A DNA stretch of 64,000 nt from Clostridium sp. MSJ-8 (GCF_018918325.1 NZ_JAHLQH010000041.1:1-64000), one strand, 5' to 3'; positions 14,547-24,316 are shown, counted from the first letter of the stretch. Numbers and translations: made by a program. Notes: generated by a model from the sequence alone, not told the origin.

Positions 14547-16997
14547 ATGGGAAATTACGGAACTTCTATTGATAAGAAGTGGCAAGAAATCTGGGAAAAG
14601 AACGAACTATACAAATTTGATGCATCAAATTTAGATAAGAAATTATACACATTAGAAATGTTTTCTTATCCATCTGGTAGTCAACTACATGCAGGTCACT
14701 GGTTTAATTATGGTCCAGTTGATTCATGGGCTAGAATGAAGAGAATGCAAGGATATAATGTATTCCAACCTATGGGATTCGATGCCTTTGGTTTACCTGC
14801 TGAAAACTTTGCTATAAAGACAGGTATACATCCACAAGATTCAACTTACAAAAATATAGCAACTATGGAAAAACAACTTAAAGCTATGGGAGCAATGTTT
14901 AACTGGGAACATGAAGTTATAACTTGTGATCCTCATTATTATAAATGGACTCAATGGTTATTCCTACAATTATATAAACATGGATTAGCTTACAGAAAGA
15001 AAGCTCCAGTTAATTGGTGTCCATCATGTAACACAGTTCTAGCTAATGAACAAGTTATTGATGGGTGTTGTGAAAGATGTTCAACAGAAGTAACTAAAAA
15101 AGAACTAACTCAATGGTTCTTTAAAATAACTGATTACGCTGACGAATTATTAGAGAAACTAGATACCTTAGATTGGCCAGAAAAAACAGTAGCTATGCAA
15201 AAACACTGGATAGGTAAATCAACAGGTGCTCAAGTTACATTCAAGGTAAAGGATTCTGACATTAGCTTCGATGTATTTACAACAAGAGTTGATACATTAA
15301 ATGGAGTAACTTATGTAACTCTAGCTCCAGAAAACAAACTAGTTGATAAATTAACAACTGAAGATAATAAACAAGCAGTTGCTGATTACAAAGAAGCTGC
15401 AGCAAAACAATCTGATATAGAAAGACAATCTATTTCAAAAGAAAAAACTGGAGTATTCACTGGATCATATGCTATAAATCCAATCAATGGTCGTGAAGTT
15501 CCTATATGGATATCAGATTATGTTCTTGCATCATATGGTACAGGTGCTGTTATGGCTGTTCCTGCTCATGATGAAAGAGACTTTGCTTTTGCTACTAAAT
15601 TTAATTTACCTATAGAAAGAGTTATTGCTCCAAAGAATGGATCAACACCTGAACTTCCTTATTGTGAACATGGAATACTAATAAATTCTGGTGAATTTAA
15701 TGGATTAACTACTGCTGAGGCCAAGGAAAAAATAGTAGATAAACTAGCTCAAAATAACTTAGGAGAGAAAAAAGTTAATTATAGATTAAGAGACTGGTTA
15801 GTTTCTAGACAAAGATATTGGGGAGCTCCTATCCCAATAATATATTGTGATAAATGTGGAACTGTTCCAGTACCAGAAAAAGATCTTCCTGTAAAACTTC
15901 CTTATGATGTTGAATTTGCTCCAGACGGTAAATCACCACTTGCAAAAAGCGAAGAATTTATGAACACTACATGTCCTTGTTGTGGTGGTCCTGCTAAGAG
16001 AGAAGCAGATACATTAGATACATTTGTATGTTCATCATGGTATTACTTAAGATATCCTGATAATAAAAATGATGAAAAACCATTTGATACAGAATTAATA
16101 AATAAAATGCTACCTGTAGATAAATATGTAGGTGGTCCTGAACATGCTTGTATGCATCTTCTTTATGCAAGATTCATTACAAAAGCTTTAAGAGATATGG
16201 GTTACTTAAACTTTGATGAACCATTTAAATCACTTACTCATCAAGGATTAATTCTAGGACCTGATGGTCAAAAGATGAGTAAATCAAAAGGAAATACAAT
16301 TTCTCCTGATGATTGTATAAATGAATATGGTTCTGATGTATTTAGAATGTACTTAATGTTTGGTTTCGCTTATACTGAAGGTGGCGCTTGGAGTGACGAT
16401 GGAATAAAATCAGTTGCTAGATTCGTTGAAAGAATCGAAAGAATTATCGAAACAGTATCAAATGAAATTAAATCAAACTCTAATTCAAAATCTACAATAG
16501 ATAGTGCTGAAAAAGAATTAAACTTCTGGAGACACACAGCAATAAAAGGAGTTACAGAAGATGCTGATAAGATGCAATTCAACACTGCTATAGCTAGAAT
16601 GATGGAATTTGTTAATGCTCTATCTAAGTATATCCAAGAAGATACTAAGAACTTAGAATTCTTAAAAGAAACAGTATTAGACTTTATCAGATTACTTGCA
16701 CCATTTGCACCTCACTTCAGTGAAGAACAATGGAGTATAATGGGTATGACAACTTCTGTATTTAATGAAAGCTGGCCAACATTTGATCCTTCTGCATTAA
16801 TTAAAGATGAAGTTGAAATTGCTATTCAAATAAACGGTAAGATTAAGAGCAGAATAAATGTTGCTTCAAACTTAACAGAAGACGAAATAAAAGAAGCTGC
16901 ACTTAATGATTCTACTATAAAAGAAAATACTGAAGGTAAGAATATAGTTAAAGTAATAGTTATAAAAGGACGTTTAGTTAATATAGTAGTAAAATAA
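14547..16997 (+). CDS. leuS: Leucyl-tRNA synthetase
   Basis: A bacterial-type LeuRS of 816 residues. The HIGH-like motif is [10 protein letters not shown] near residue 45. Zinc-knuckle cysteines lie in [12 protein letters not shown] and CCERC, and the editing (CP1) domain contains TTRVDTL. The KMSKS motif appears as [10 protein letters not shown] near residue 577. It attaches leucine to tRNA-Leu. The ATG follows a strong AAGGAGG. Expression is controlled by the T-box leader upstream. Length and motifs are complete. It is the only long coding run on the plus strand in this half of the window. Confidence 0.98.
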   Translation: MGNYGTSIDKKWQEIWEKNELYKFDASNLDKKLYTLEMFSYPSGSQLHAGHWFNYGPVDSWARMKRMQGYNVFQPMGFDAFGLPAENFAIKTGIHPQDSTYKNIATMEKQLKAMGAMFNWEHEVITCDPHYYKWTQWLFLQLYKHGLAYRKKAPVNWCPSCNTVLANEQVIDGCCERCSTEVTKKELTQWFFKITDYADELLEKLDTLDWPEKTVAMQKHWIGKSTGAQVTFKVKDSDISFDVFTTRVDTLNGVTYVTLAPENKLVDKLTTEDNKQAVADYKEAAAKQSDIERQSISKEKTGVFTGSYAINPINGREVPIWISDYVLASYGTGAVMAVPAHDERDFAFATKFNLPIERVIAPKNGSTPELPYCEHGILINSGEFNGLTTAEAKEKIVDKLAQNNLGEKKVNYRLRDWLVSRQRYWGAPIPIIYCDKCGTVPVPEKDLPVKLPYDVEFAPDGKSPLAKSEEFMNTTCPCCGGPAKREADTLDTFVCSSWYYLRYPDNKNDEKPFDTELINKMLPVDKYVGGPEHACMHLLYARFITKALRDMGYLNFDEPFKSLTHQGLILGPDGQKMSKSKGNTISPDDCINEYGSDVFRMYLMFGFAYTEGGAWSDDGIKSVARFVERIERIIETVSNEIKSNSNSKSTIDSAEKELNFWRHTAIKGVTEDADKMQFNTAIARMMEFVNALSKYIQEDTKNLEFLKETVLDFIRLLAPFAPHFSEEQWSIMGMTTSVFNESWPTFDPSALIKDEVEIAIQINGKIKSRINVASNLTEDEIKEAALNDSTIKENTEGKNIVKVIVIKGRLVNIVVK

Positions 16998-17030
16998 TAT
17001 ATAAAGTGAGTATTAAAAAAACTCCCTAAT

Positions 17031-17070
17031 AAAAAATCGCTATAGGCATTAAGCTTATAGCGATTTTTTA
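17031..17070. terminator. Bidirectional terminator between leuS and the methyltransferase-like gene
   Basis: The near-perfect inverted repeat AAAAAATCGCTATA / TATAGCGATTTTTT serves leuS on the plus strand and, on the minus strand, the convergent methyltransferase-like gene ending 46 bases away. Confidence 0.85.
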
Positions 17071-17116
17071 TAAAGAATACTCTAAATTTAATAACCTTAC
17101 TACACTCTCCTAACTA

Positions 17117-17863
17117 TTATTCCTCTTCATTTAATACTATCTTGAATTTCGCTAATAAATCACTAACAAATTCAGGATCTAAAGGAACATACTTGTCCAT
17201 AAGTCTAGCACTATCTAAAGACGATGATATGCTTTTACTCATAGTCATCCAATTCTCAGGTATATATACCCATACAATCTCATCATATCTACAACTTAAT
17301 AAAAAGTGCTCTATTCCCCAGAAAGCATATTCTTCTATATCATGTAATTCATTGAATATAACATAGTCTTCCACCATTTTATCTCCAAGAGTATAACTAT
17401 ATATATCAACATAAAAATAATCAAAATGTTCTCTCTCAGCCTCATAAGCATTTCCATGTATAATTTTTATTTTATCATTAGGCTCAAAATTATTATTATA
17501 CATTTCTATGATTTCATTGCTTATTTCATATACAATTACTTCAGAAACATCATCCTTTGTAGCAATTTCTCTAGCTACATAACCTAGTCCTAATCCTACT
17601 ATGGCTACTTTTCCTCTTGCTAATTTTATAGTTTCATAAGAGCTCTGAATCTCTTTAGGATGAAGCTGCATTACCTTCTCATCTCCACAATATAATGTAG
17701 GTACATCCATAGTATACATATTATCTTCCTTATATAAATACGAGCTTTCTTCTTGAGTATAATTAGCATATGTTATTTTATATTTTCCTATTTCTTGTTC
17801 TTTTATATATTTTTTATAATCGTTTATTTTGTTTACAACAAAATCTTTATGAAAGGGTTTCAT
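17117..17863 (-). CDS. Rossmann-fold SAM-dependent methyltransferase-like protein
   Basis: This 248-residue protein has a class I SAM-binding motif GKVAIVGLGLGYVAREIA (residues about 85-102), then VIVYEISNEII (acidic residue binding ribose) and DYFYVDIYSY. This is the arrangement of spermidine-synthase-like and small-molecule methyltransferases. The N-terminal 80 residues and the WGIEHFLLSCRYDEIVW region are unlike familiar families. No substrate can be inferred. The start follows AAAGGAG 7 bases upstream. It stands alone, convergent with leuS and divergent from the HesB-like gene. Confidence 0.7.
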   Translation of the reverse strand: MKPFHKDFVVNKINDYKKYIKEQEIGKYKITYANYTQEESSYLYKEDNMYTMDVPTLYCGDEKVMQLHPKEIQSSYETIKLARGKVAIVGLGLGYVAREIATKDDVSEVIVYEISNEIIEMYNNNFEPNDKIKIIHGNAYEAEREHFDYFYVDIYSYTLGDKMVEDYVIFNELHDIEEYAFWGIEHFLLSCRYDEIVWVYIPENWMTMSKSISSSLDSARLMDKYVPLDPEFVSDLLAKFKIVLNEEE

Positions 17864-17960
17864 AAAAAAGTTCTCCTTTCCATATTTATCATTTTATTAA
17901 CCTGTATATTATTATACATTGAAATTAAAAATATTAACACATAAAGGATAAAAAAACACC

Positions 17961-17988
17961 TTGAAATTTATTGATAATGTGATATACT
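17961..17988 (+). promoter_or_regulatory. Promoter of the HesB-like gene
   Basis: TTGAAA and TATACT are separated by 16 bases, 42 bases before the chosen ATG. Because this promoter would lie inside any longer reading frame, it supports the downstream start. Confidence 0.65.
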
Positions 17989-18029
17989 ATACCATAACAA
18001 ATTTACTTAAAAGTAGGTGTATTAAAAAA

Positions 18030-18359
18030 ATGAAAAACATAACTATTAGTAATGAAGCATATACTGAATTTCTAGATTTTCTTAAGGAAAATAATGTAGA
18101 GAAGAATAGTATAAGAATCAACTTAGCAGGATTTTCTTGTAGTGGTCCTGTATTTAATATCTCTATAAGCGATCCAACTGATGCTGATATAGTAGAAGTT
18201 GTTAATGACATTACTTTTATTGCTGAAAAAACTTTAATAGATGAATTTGAAGGATTTATATTCCTTTCATCTGATGAAAATAACGGAAACGGCCTTTCAC
18301 TAAAAGCTGTCAATCCTGGTGAAGGTGGTTGTGGTAGCTGCGGTGGCGGTTGTCACTAA
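18030..18359 (+). CDS. HesB/IscA-like protein with C-terminal Cys-Gly cluster
   Basis: This 109-residue protein has the small HesB/IscA-like beta fold. The first conserved cysteine lies in LAGFSCSGPVF, where some clostridial homologues carry selenocysteine. Its tail CGSCGGGCH supplies three more cysteines that could bind an Fe-S cluster or metal. Family members are linked to Fe-S cluster carriage; this variant's role is not established. I start at the ATG with GTAGGTG 10 bases upstream, because a longer upstream TTG frame covers its promoter. A bidirectional terminator follows 12 bases after the stop. No isc, suf or nif gene lies nearby. Confidence 0.82.
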   Translation: MKNITISNEAYTEFLDFLKENNVEKNSIRINLAGFSCSGPVFNISISDPTDADIVEVVNDITFIAEKTLIDEFEGFIFLSSDENNGNGLSLKAVNPGEGGCGSCGGGCH

Positions 18360-18371
18360 TAGTAAATACAC

Positions 18372-18412
18372 AAAAGTGTCAGTATGCTTATATAAGCTTA
18401 CTGACACTTTTT
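18372..18412. terminator. Bidirectional terminator
   Basis: AAAAGTGTCAGTA and TACTGACACTTTTT pair, with U runs on both strands. It ends the HesB-like gene and the convergent membrane-anchored gene, whose stop is 4 bases away. Confidence 0.9.
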
Positions 18413-18415
18413 GCT

Positions 18416-19102
18416 TTAAGATGTTAAGTCATTTTGCTCTTCTTCAGTATCATCTGGCATTGAGAAATCAACATCAACATACTGCTGATCTATCTTGTTT
18501 AGATTTTCTAATATATCTATCCAATATTTATTCTTTATAATAGATTTAACTCTCTTTTCACCTTCAAGTCCTTTAAGGTGTTCATCAGAAAATTTCTCAA
18601 AAAACTCCTTAGTTGCATCAGATACATAAAGTATCTCTGTAAATTTAGTCTTTATATCACCATCTAAAATCATTTCAAAATTCTGAGTTTCCATCTCTAA
18701 TTCTAAAATATTCTTTAAATATTCAGTTATTCTTGAATTAACTTCTCCTATAAGAGCATCATTAGTATCTATATCTTTTGTAGAAGTAAATAATGCTCTA
18801 TCATTTTTATAATTACTATATTCATACCATAAAGATGATATATTCTCAGATATAGTATTATAGTTAGTATATAATTTTAATAAATCTGCATTACCTATCT
18901 TTCCAATTTCTAATATATTCTTCAACATATCATTATTAGTTTCATTTAATGTCCTAACAGACAAAATATTATTATAAGATTCTCTTCCAGTTCTATATTT
19001 ATATTGATAATTACTTACAGCCAAAAAAACATTTAATGACACGCTTATAAAAATAATACATATCATAATGGTAACTTTTATTCTGTGTTTTATCTGAATC
19101 AC
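18416..19102 (-). CDS. Membrane-anchored protein of unknown function
   Basis: This 228-residue protein has one N-terminal membrane helix (VTIMICIIFISVSLNVFLAV, residues about 10-29) and no signal-peptidase site. A long, mostly helical domain faces outside, with an acidic tail (DDTEEEQND). I do not recognise the family. A similar layout is seen in four-helix sensor domains, but no signalling domain is attached. It starts with GTG, with AAGGATGTG upstream, 34 bases after the alarmone synthetase gene on the same strand, so the two are probably one operon. Confidence 0.65.
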   Translation of the reverse strand: MIQIKHRIKVTIMICIIFISVSLNVFLAVSNYQYKYRTGRESYNNILSVRTLNETNNDMLKNILEIGKIGNADLLKLYTNYNTISENISSLWYEYSNYKNDRALFTSTKDIDTNDALIGEVNSRITEYLKNILELEMETQNFEMILDGDIKTKFTEILYVSDATKEFFEKFSDEHLKGLEGEKRVKSIIKNKYWIDILENLNKIDQQYVDVDFSMPDDTEEEQNDLTS

Positions 19103-19136
19103 TAAAACTTCACATCCTTATCATTATCATAATATA

Positions 19137-19928
19137 TTAATCTCGATACCTTTCAATCTCTCTATTAATTACAGTTAATAAATCATTTAATTCCCAAACT
19201 TCTCCACATTCAAGAAGTTTGTTTAATGACTTTTGATATCTCGCAGCCTCTACCCCTCTGCCAATAGCTGACAATGTAAGTATCTTACTCATTATCGATG
19301 ATATTATATCTGATTTCACTTCAAATAACTTTTGTGCATCTTTTATTTCATCTTTAATTTCTAGCATTTCTTCATCTAATCTAAAAGCCGATTCAGCTGC
19401 ACTCTTAAGCTTTGCTTTAAGTTCAACAGGTAATTGCTTTTTATACTTATAATTCAGTGAATGTTCAATAGTAGCCCAAAAGTTCATTGCTAATGTTCTT
19501 ATCTGGAATTCAGCTAATATATTTACTGTCCCCTCAGCCATATATACTGGATACTTAATAATCATATGGTAACTTCTGTATCCACTTTCCTTAACATTTC
19601 TAACATAATCCTTTTCATATTGTATAGTCATATCTTCTCTCTGTCTCAAGAGTTCTACAACTCTATCAATATCATCAACAAACTGGCACATTATTCTTAT
19701 ACCAGCTATATCTTCTAACTCATACCCCACTCTATCTATAGGAATTTCAAATTTATTTGCCTTCTCTATTATACTAGCAATTTCCTTTACCCTTCCTGTA
19801 ACAAATTCTATTGGTGAATATTCATTTTTCTTTCTGTATTCTTTTCTTATACTTTTAAGCTTAACCTTTATTTCTTCTACTGCTTGTTCATAAGGTATAA
19901 GAAAATTCTTCCAATCATTTATTGCCAT
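19137..19928 (-). CDS. Small alarmone synthetase (RelQ/YjbM-like GTP pyrophosphokinase)
   Basis: This 263-residue synthetase-only RelA/SpoT-fold protein makes (p)ppGpp from ATP and GDP or GTP. Motifs include EDIAGIRIMCQFVDDI, SGYRSYHMIIKYPV and AEFQIRTLAMNFWATIEHS, with a C-terminal helical oligomerisation region. No HD hydrolase domain, TGS or ACT domain is present, so it is a small alarmone synthetase rather than a full Rel. I use the ATG with AGGTGA 5 bases upstream; an upstream GTG overlaps that site. The downstream gene encodes a membrane-anchored protein. Confidence 0.93.
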   Translation of the reverse strand: MAINDWKNFLIPYEQAVEEIKVKLKSIRKEYRKKNEYSPIEFVTGRVKEIASIIEKANKFEIPIDRVGYELEDIAGIRIMCQFVDDIDRVVELLRQREDMTIQYEKDYVRNVKESGYRSYHMIIKYPVYMAEGTVNILAEFQIRTLAMNFWATIEHSLNYKYKKQLPVELKAKLKSAAESAFRLDEEMLEIKDEIKDAQKLFEVKSDIISSIMSKILTLSAIGRGVEAARYQKSLNKLLECGEVWELNDLLTVINREIERYRD

Positions 19929-20063
19929 ATTAATCACCTACACTATTCTTATACCTTTTTATTATATCAAATATGTAACTCTTGTAACAGACTTTTAACT
20001 TATTTTTACTTAATTTCATGCTATAATTTAATTATAGAAAAGATATGAGTAGGAGGGATAGAC

Positions 20064-20765
20064 TTGACAGACTATAATTCGCCTGATATTAAGGCTTCTT
20101 TATTCGACAGAAAAATTACATGCCCTATTTGTGGAAATGAATTCACAACTAAATCGGTAAAAGTAAATTCTGTAAGAATAGCTTCAAAAGACTCCGATTT
20201 TTTTGTTAGATATAAAACTGGTAATCCATACTTATACGATATTTGGACTTGTGAGAAATGTGGTTATACTGCTATGAAATCTGACTTTGATAAAATCAAA
20301 AGTTTTGAAAAAGATATATTAAAAGAACAGTTATTACCAAAATGGAAAGAAAGACACTTCAATGAAATTATGACACCAAGTGATGCACTTGAAAAATACA
20401 AACTAGCTCTTATTAATGCTAGTATTTTAGGTAGGAGTAAAGGTACACTAGGATTTATTTTATTGAGAATAGCATGGATGTATAGGTTAGAAGAAGATGA
20501 AGAAAAAGAAAATCATTTCTTAACTCAATCAGTTAAATGTTTTGAAGAAGCATTTAGTACTGAACCATTCCCTATATATGGTCTTCAAAGAGATTCTTTA
20601 ACATACTTAATAGGAGATTTGTATAGAAGAATCGGAGAATATGATAAAGCTTTAACTTGGTATTCTAATGTTATTACAACAGTTGGTGCCAACTACAAAT
20701 TTAAAGAAATGGCTAGAAATGGTCGTGATATGATTAAAGAAATGAAATTACAAAAAAATGCTTAA
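20064..20765 (+). CDS. DUF2225 protein (zinc ribbon plus TPR-like helices)
   Basis: This 233-residue protein has two zinc-ribbon CxxC pairs (ITCPICGNEF and WTCEKCGYTAM, residues about 18-27 and 68-78), followed by helical repeats typical of TPR folds, such as LIGDLYRRIGEYDKALTWYSN near 190. This is the DUF2225 architecture, common in Firmicutes and without a proven function. It starts with TTG preceded by AGGAGG at 7 bases, an unambiguous site. An extended -10 (TGCTATAAT, box at 20022-20027) gives its promoter. The adjacent terminator is shared with the convergent metallophosphoesterase. Confidence 0.85.
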   Translation: MTDYNSPDIKASLFDRKITCPICGNEFTTKSVKVNSVRIASKDSDFFVRYKTGNPYLYDIWTCEKCGYTAMKSDFDKIKSFEKDILKEQLLPKWKERHFNEIMTPSDALEKYKLALINASILGRSKGTLGFILLRIAWMYRLEEDEEKENHFLTQSVKCFEEAFSTEPFPIYGLQRDSLTYLIGDLYRRIGEYDKALTWYSNVITTVGANYKFKEMARNGRDMIKEMKLQKNA

Positions 20766-20789
20766 ATGAATTTTAGTATTTCTTGTAAT

Positions 20790-20871
20790 AAAAAAATTAA
20801 GGTAGCGTTTAAAATGTTGTACTGTTTGAACCTTAGTAGTTTCACAACATTTAGCTAACTTAATTTTTTTT
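20790..20871. terminator. Large bidirectional terminator
   Basis: An outer stem (ATTAAGGTAGC / GCTAACTTAAT) encloses an inner stem (AAATGTTGT / ACAACATTT), with poly-U on the plus strand and a U run on the minus strand. It lies between the DUF2225 gene and the convergent metallophosphoesterase. Confidence 0.85.
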
Positions 20872-20890
20872 ATTTAGAAATACTTAATTA

Positions 20891-21577
20891 TCATAATAAT
20901 TGTATTGGGTTAAAATCTAAATAATCTGCTGAAGTAACTATATAGTCTATATTACCATGAACACCTGAATACACTCTTTTTAGAGCATCCCCGTGTAGAT
21001 GTCCATATATAACTTTTTCAACATTATATTCTTCAACCACTTCTATGAATTCAGATTTTTGAAATTTTTCATTAGTTGGTGGATAATGTAACATCACAAT
21101 AAATTTATTATATCCTGCTGCTTTTGCAGAATCTAAAGATAACTTCAATCTAATAATTTCTCTCTTAAATATCTTAGTATCTTCTTCTGTAAACTTATCT
21201 GATCCTGGACATATCCATCCTCTAGTTCCGCATATAGCATAGTCTTCATAAGTAAAAAAGTTGTTCTGAATAAATTTAGTATTCTCAAACATTTTGTTTA
21301 ACTTGCTTATACTATTCCACCAATAGTCATGATTTCCTTTTGATATTATCTTCTTACCTGGCAAACTTTCTATCCAATTAAGATCTTCTAAACTTTCCTT
21401 TTGATTAATTCCCCAAGATATATCTCCAGCAATTAAAACAGTATCTTTTTCTGTTATTTTACTTATCCAATTATTCCTTATCTTATCCTCATGATCCTTC
21501 CAATTGTCCCCAAATATATCCATAGGTTTATCTAAATTAAATCCTAAGTGTAAATCTGATATTGCATATAAACCCAT
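20891..21577 (-). CDS. Calcineurin-like metallophosphoesterase
   Basis: This 228-residue enzyme of the metallophosphoesterase fold has ISDLHLGF (residues 6-13), LIAGDISWG, KGNHDYWW, MLHYPP and YGHLHGD, together giving all expected metal ligands. It is a soluble phosphodiesterase or phosphatase whose substrate is unknown. It overlaps the regulatory zone of the FlhB-like gene: the AAAGGTG site lies in that gene's last codons, and the gap is 9 bases. It is therefore the last gene of a FliK-like, FlhB-like, phosphoesterase operon. Confidence 0.9.
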   Translation of the reverse strand: MGLYAISDLHLGFNLDKPMDIFGDNWKDHEDKIRNNWISKITEKDTVLIAGDISWGINQKESLEDLNWIESLPGKKIISKGNHDYWWNSISKLNKMFENTKFIQNNFFTYEDYAICGTRGWICPGSDKFTEEDTKIFKREIIRLKLSLDSAKAAGYNKFIVMLHYPPTNEKFQKSEFIEVVEEYNVEKVIYGHLHGDALKRVYSGVHGNIDYIVTSADYLDFNPIQLL

Positions 21578-21586
21578 CTATTACTA

Positions 21587-21850
21587 TCACCTTTCTTTTG
21601 ACTTATCTATGTCTGTTATATAAGCAATAACATGAGCAACAGCTTCATATAAATCTGGAGGAATAGAATCTCCCACATCAACATTGCATAGTAGATTTGC
21701 TAATTCCTTATTATATACTATAGGCACATCATTATCCTTGGCCCTATCTATTATATTATCAGCAATCTTGCCCACACCTGCCGCTGTTACAACTGGTGCT
21801 TCAAAATTCAGTTCGTATTTTAATGCTGCAGCTTTTCTACGTTGATTCAT
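21587..21850 (-). CDS. FlhB C-terminal-domain-like protein (YlqH-type, cytoplasmic)
   Basis: This 87-residue stand-alone copy of the FlhB/YscU cytoplasmic domain lacks the membrane part. It contains RRKAAALKYE, AAGVGKIADNIIDRAKDNDVPIVYNKELANLLCNVDVG and the closing VAHVIAYI. The NPTH autocleavage motif of true FlhB is replaced by FEAPVVTAAG. In flagellate Firmicutes, YlqH-type proteins partner YlqG/FliK-like proteins, and here the FliK-like gene lies 55 bases upstream on the same strand. No other flagellar gene is visible. It may act as a substrate-specificity or adaptor protein outside a flagellum. Confidence 0.85.
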   Translation of the reverse strand: MNQRRKAAALKYELNFEAPVVTAAGVGKIADNIIDRAKDNDVPIVYNKELANLLCNVDVGDSIPPDLYEAVAHVIAYITDIDKSKER

Positions 21851-21905
21851 GTCATCACTTCCTTATCTTATTTTATAATAAATGGTTTTATGCATTTGGT
21901 CAAAC

Positions 21906-24128
21906 CTATACTATTCTATCTATCAATTTCTCATTTCTAGTACTAAAAAAGTCTCTACAGTTAGATATATTCACCTTTTCTTCTTGTTTAGTAACCGTTA
22001 CATTAGCAACTAATCCTATAGTCCTTAAACCATCAACCAACCTATTTTTATTTTTACTGAGAATATTTATCATCTTCTCGTTACATTTTATATTTACATC
22101 TATATAACTATTTTTTATTGATAAATATCCATCTACACTTCCGAGATTAACTGTATCAACAGAAACTACCATCTTTATATTGTTTTTATCAATTTGTTTT
22201 CCACCTTTTCTATTATCCTTTATTATTAGTTTGCATGGATATTCATTTGTATATGCATGTAAATTCATATTTAAATAATAATATTCATTATTCATTGTAT
22301 CTAATAATTTAAAATCACTAACGTTAGCTTTTATAAGTTGAAGTAACTTTGCTGCTTCTACATTAGAATTTGTAATAGATTTAATTATATCCCTTACAGT
22401 TTCATTATTTTCTTGAACATTCTTTAACAATTCATTTTTCAAATTATTAATTGTAGATGAATTAGCTTCATGAGTTAATAAATTCTTTATTGCATTAAAT
22501 TCACTATTTGATAATTGTACTTCTTTACCTAGTAATTGAGAAAATGTTTGACTAAGACTATTATTACTTAAAGCTCCTTTGCTCATAAGGCTCTGTAAAA
22601 ATGTTTCATCTGTAAGCTTACTTAATTTATTCATAGCTGCTGAATATTCAGTATTGTTCATAGCTGCTAATCTCGAATTAATTATTCCTTTTAATTGATC
22701 ATTATTTATAATTTTTCCATTTAAATTCTCCACACCCACCTTATTTTGAGTAGTAAAAAATTTATTAAATTCATTTATCTCTTCATCAGTTAACTTTATA
22801 TTTTTATTGAATAAATTAGCTAATGTCTCATTTATGTTATTTCCTTTTATAATATCTTTCTCAGATATATTTTGCAATTTATCTAACATAGCAGTTAACT
22901 CTTGTGGATTTATCTCATTACTATGATTTTTTATCGTATCAGTTAATTTTTGTAGAAATTCTTGTTGCATATTATTGCTTACATTAGTTATAGCATCCTT
23001 TAATTGATTAGCTTCCACATCTGTTAAGGTAATGTTTTTATTAAAGAGACTTGTTAGTGTCTTCTCTAATCCCTCTTGAGTAAGTTCTCCACCTTTTAAT
23101 GTATCTTGAAACAAATTAGCAATTTCTTCATCTGACATAGAATTTAACTTATTAACAAGTTCATTGTATTCGCCCATAGTAAACATAGATACTTTGTCAG
23201 CTAATAAATTACTTAATAATTCTTTTGTTGTTCCAGATTCTACATCTATCATCAATTTAAGCAAATTCATAACGTTAACCTTGCCATTGTTAGCCTCAAC
23301 CATATCATATACTTTAGTTGCCATATTGCTCAAATTATTATTTACGTTGTTTGATGACATATTATCAATAATATCTTTATTAACAACTCCTTCTGACCCA
23401 TCACTAGTATCTAATAATCCCGCCTTCTGTAATTCCTCTTTTATAGAATCTAAAAAATCTTTTACAGACAATTCCCCATTAAATAGTTTATTAAAACTCT
23501 CAATATTCTCTTTAGATAATTCTATATTATTCTCTAAAAACAACATTATATCTTTAGAGGACATATTCTTAACTTCTTGAAAAAATTCAGTTAAAACTTG
23601 TTTCATCTCAGTATATTGTGAACTCTCTTCTGATATTCCTTTACTATTTAAATAATTATCTATAAATCTGTTTGCTTCCTCTGGATCATTATTCAATTTG
23701 TCCTTAAAATCCAATATACTTTTTACATTAGTTATATTTTCTCTTGTAAGAGGAATATTATGTTCAACCATTTCTCTAAGTATAGAAGCATCTTCTTTAG
23801 TTAAGCCTTCTTTTTTTATAATACTATTTAATGAGCTCTCTATATCATTATCGCCATCAGAATTGTTATTTATAAGCTTTAATTTGAGTTTGCCATTCTC
23901 ATATCCTAATACTTGAAATCTTAATAAGGCTCCTTCTTGCATAGAATAATCGCCTTCTATTTCAGCTTGAAATTGCCAACCATCTTGAAGCTTAACCTGT
24001 ACTTCATTGCTATCTTCATTTTTAATTAACCTTCCAGCAAACTTCTCTCCTACTGAAAATGTTAACTTACTAGACATCTTTCTATTATTTAAACCATTGT
24101 TCTGGTTTATATTCCATATAGTAGGCAT
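21906..24128 (-). CDS. FliK-like hook-length control domain protein (YlqG-type) with repeats
   Basis: This 740-residue protein has an N-terminal OB-like region (LTFSVGEKFAGRLIKNED). A long low-complexity helical middle, rich in Asn/Ser/Glu, carries about five copies of a NIxLTxEx motif (IPLTRENI, IELSKENI, ITLTDVEA, IKLTDEEI, VQLSNSEF). A C-terminal Flg_hook/FliK-like domain follows at about 600-720 (IKMVVSVDTVNLGSVDGYLSI; RLVDGLRTIGLVANVTVTKQ). FliK measures hook length and switches the export apparatus via FlhB, and the next gene encodes an FlhB C-terminal domain. No flagellar operon is nearby, so the pair may work elsewhere or with distant genes. Confidence 0.75.
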   Translation of the reverse strand: MPTIWNINQNNGLNNRKMSSKLTFSVGEKFAGRLIKNEDSNEVQVKLQDGWQFQAEIEGDYSMQEGALLRFQVLGYENGKLKLKLINNNSDGDNDIESSLNSIIKKEGLTKEDASILREMVEHNIPLTRENITNVKSILDFKDKLNNDPEEANRFIDNYLNSKGISEESSQYTEMKQVLTEFFQEVKNMSSKDIMLFLENNIELSKENIESFNKLFNGELSVKDFLDSIKEELQKAGLLDTSDGSEGVVNKDIIDNMSSNNVNNNLSNMATKVYDMVEANNGKVNVMNLLKLMIDVESGTTKELLSNLLADKVSMFTMGEYNELVNKLNSMSDEEIANLFQDTLKGGELTQEGLEKTLTSLFNKNITLTDVEANQLKDAITNVSNNMQQEFLQKLTDTIKNHSNEINPQELTAMLDKLQNISEKDIIKGNNINETLANLFNKNIKLTDEEINEFNKFFTTQNKVGVENLNGKIINNDQLKGIINSRLAAMNNTEYSAAMNKLSKLTDETFLQSLMSKGALSNNSLSQTFSQLLGKEVQLSNSEFNAIKNLLTHEANSSTINNLKNELLKNVQENNETVRDIIKSITNSNVEAAKLLQLIKANVSDFKLLDTMNNEYYYLNMNLHAYTNEYPCKLIIKDNRKGGKQIDKNNIKMVVSVDTVNLGSVDGYLSIKNSYIDVNIKCNEKMINILSKNKNRLVDGLRTIGLVANVTVTKQEEKVNISNCRDFFSTRNEKLIDRIV

Positions 24129-24316
24129 TGTTAACTTCTCCTTTAATATTTATTAATAATATTATCGTACAAAGTTAATAAAAATTGAAGTCCTTGCTTG
24201 TAATTAAAATAGAATACTATTGATTTTGCAAAACTTTTGCTCAATTTTAATAATATCAACCGTAAATTTTCACTCAAATTTATATATATAATCTCAATCC
24301 TATTATATCCTCATAA

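Noticed and set aside
17753-17944. Plus-strand hydrophobic frame of 63 codons
   Set aside because: It overlaps the start of the methyltransferase-like gene antisense and has no convincing ribosome binding site.
17961-18029. Longer start for the HesB-like protein
   Set aside because: The additional 23 codons cover the promoter (TTGAAA-16-TATACT) and lack a ribosome binding site.
18319-18540. Plus-strand frame crossing the HesB-like stop and terminator
   Set aside because: It runs through a strong bidirectional terminator and overlaps two better supported genes.
23164-23580. Plus-strand frame of 138 codons opposite the FliK-like gene
   Set aside because: It lies fully antisense to a well supported gene, has no clear ribosome binding site and is Ser/Leu-rich as expected from an AT-rich coding shadow.
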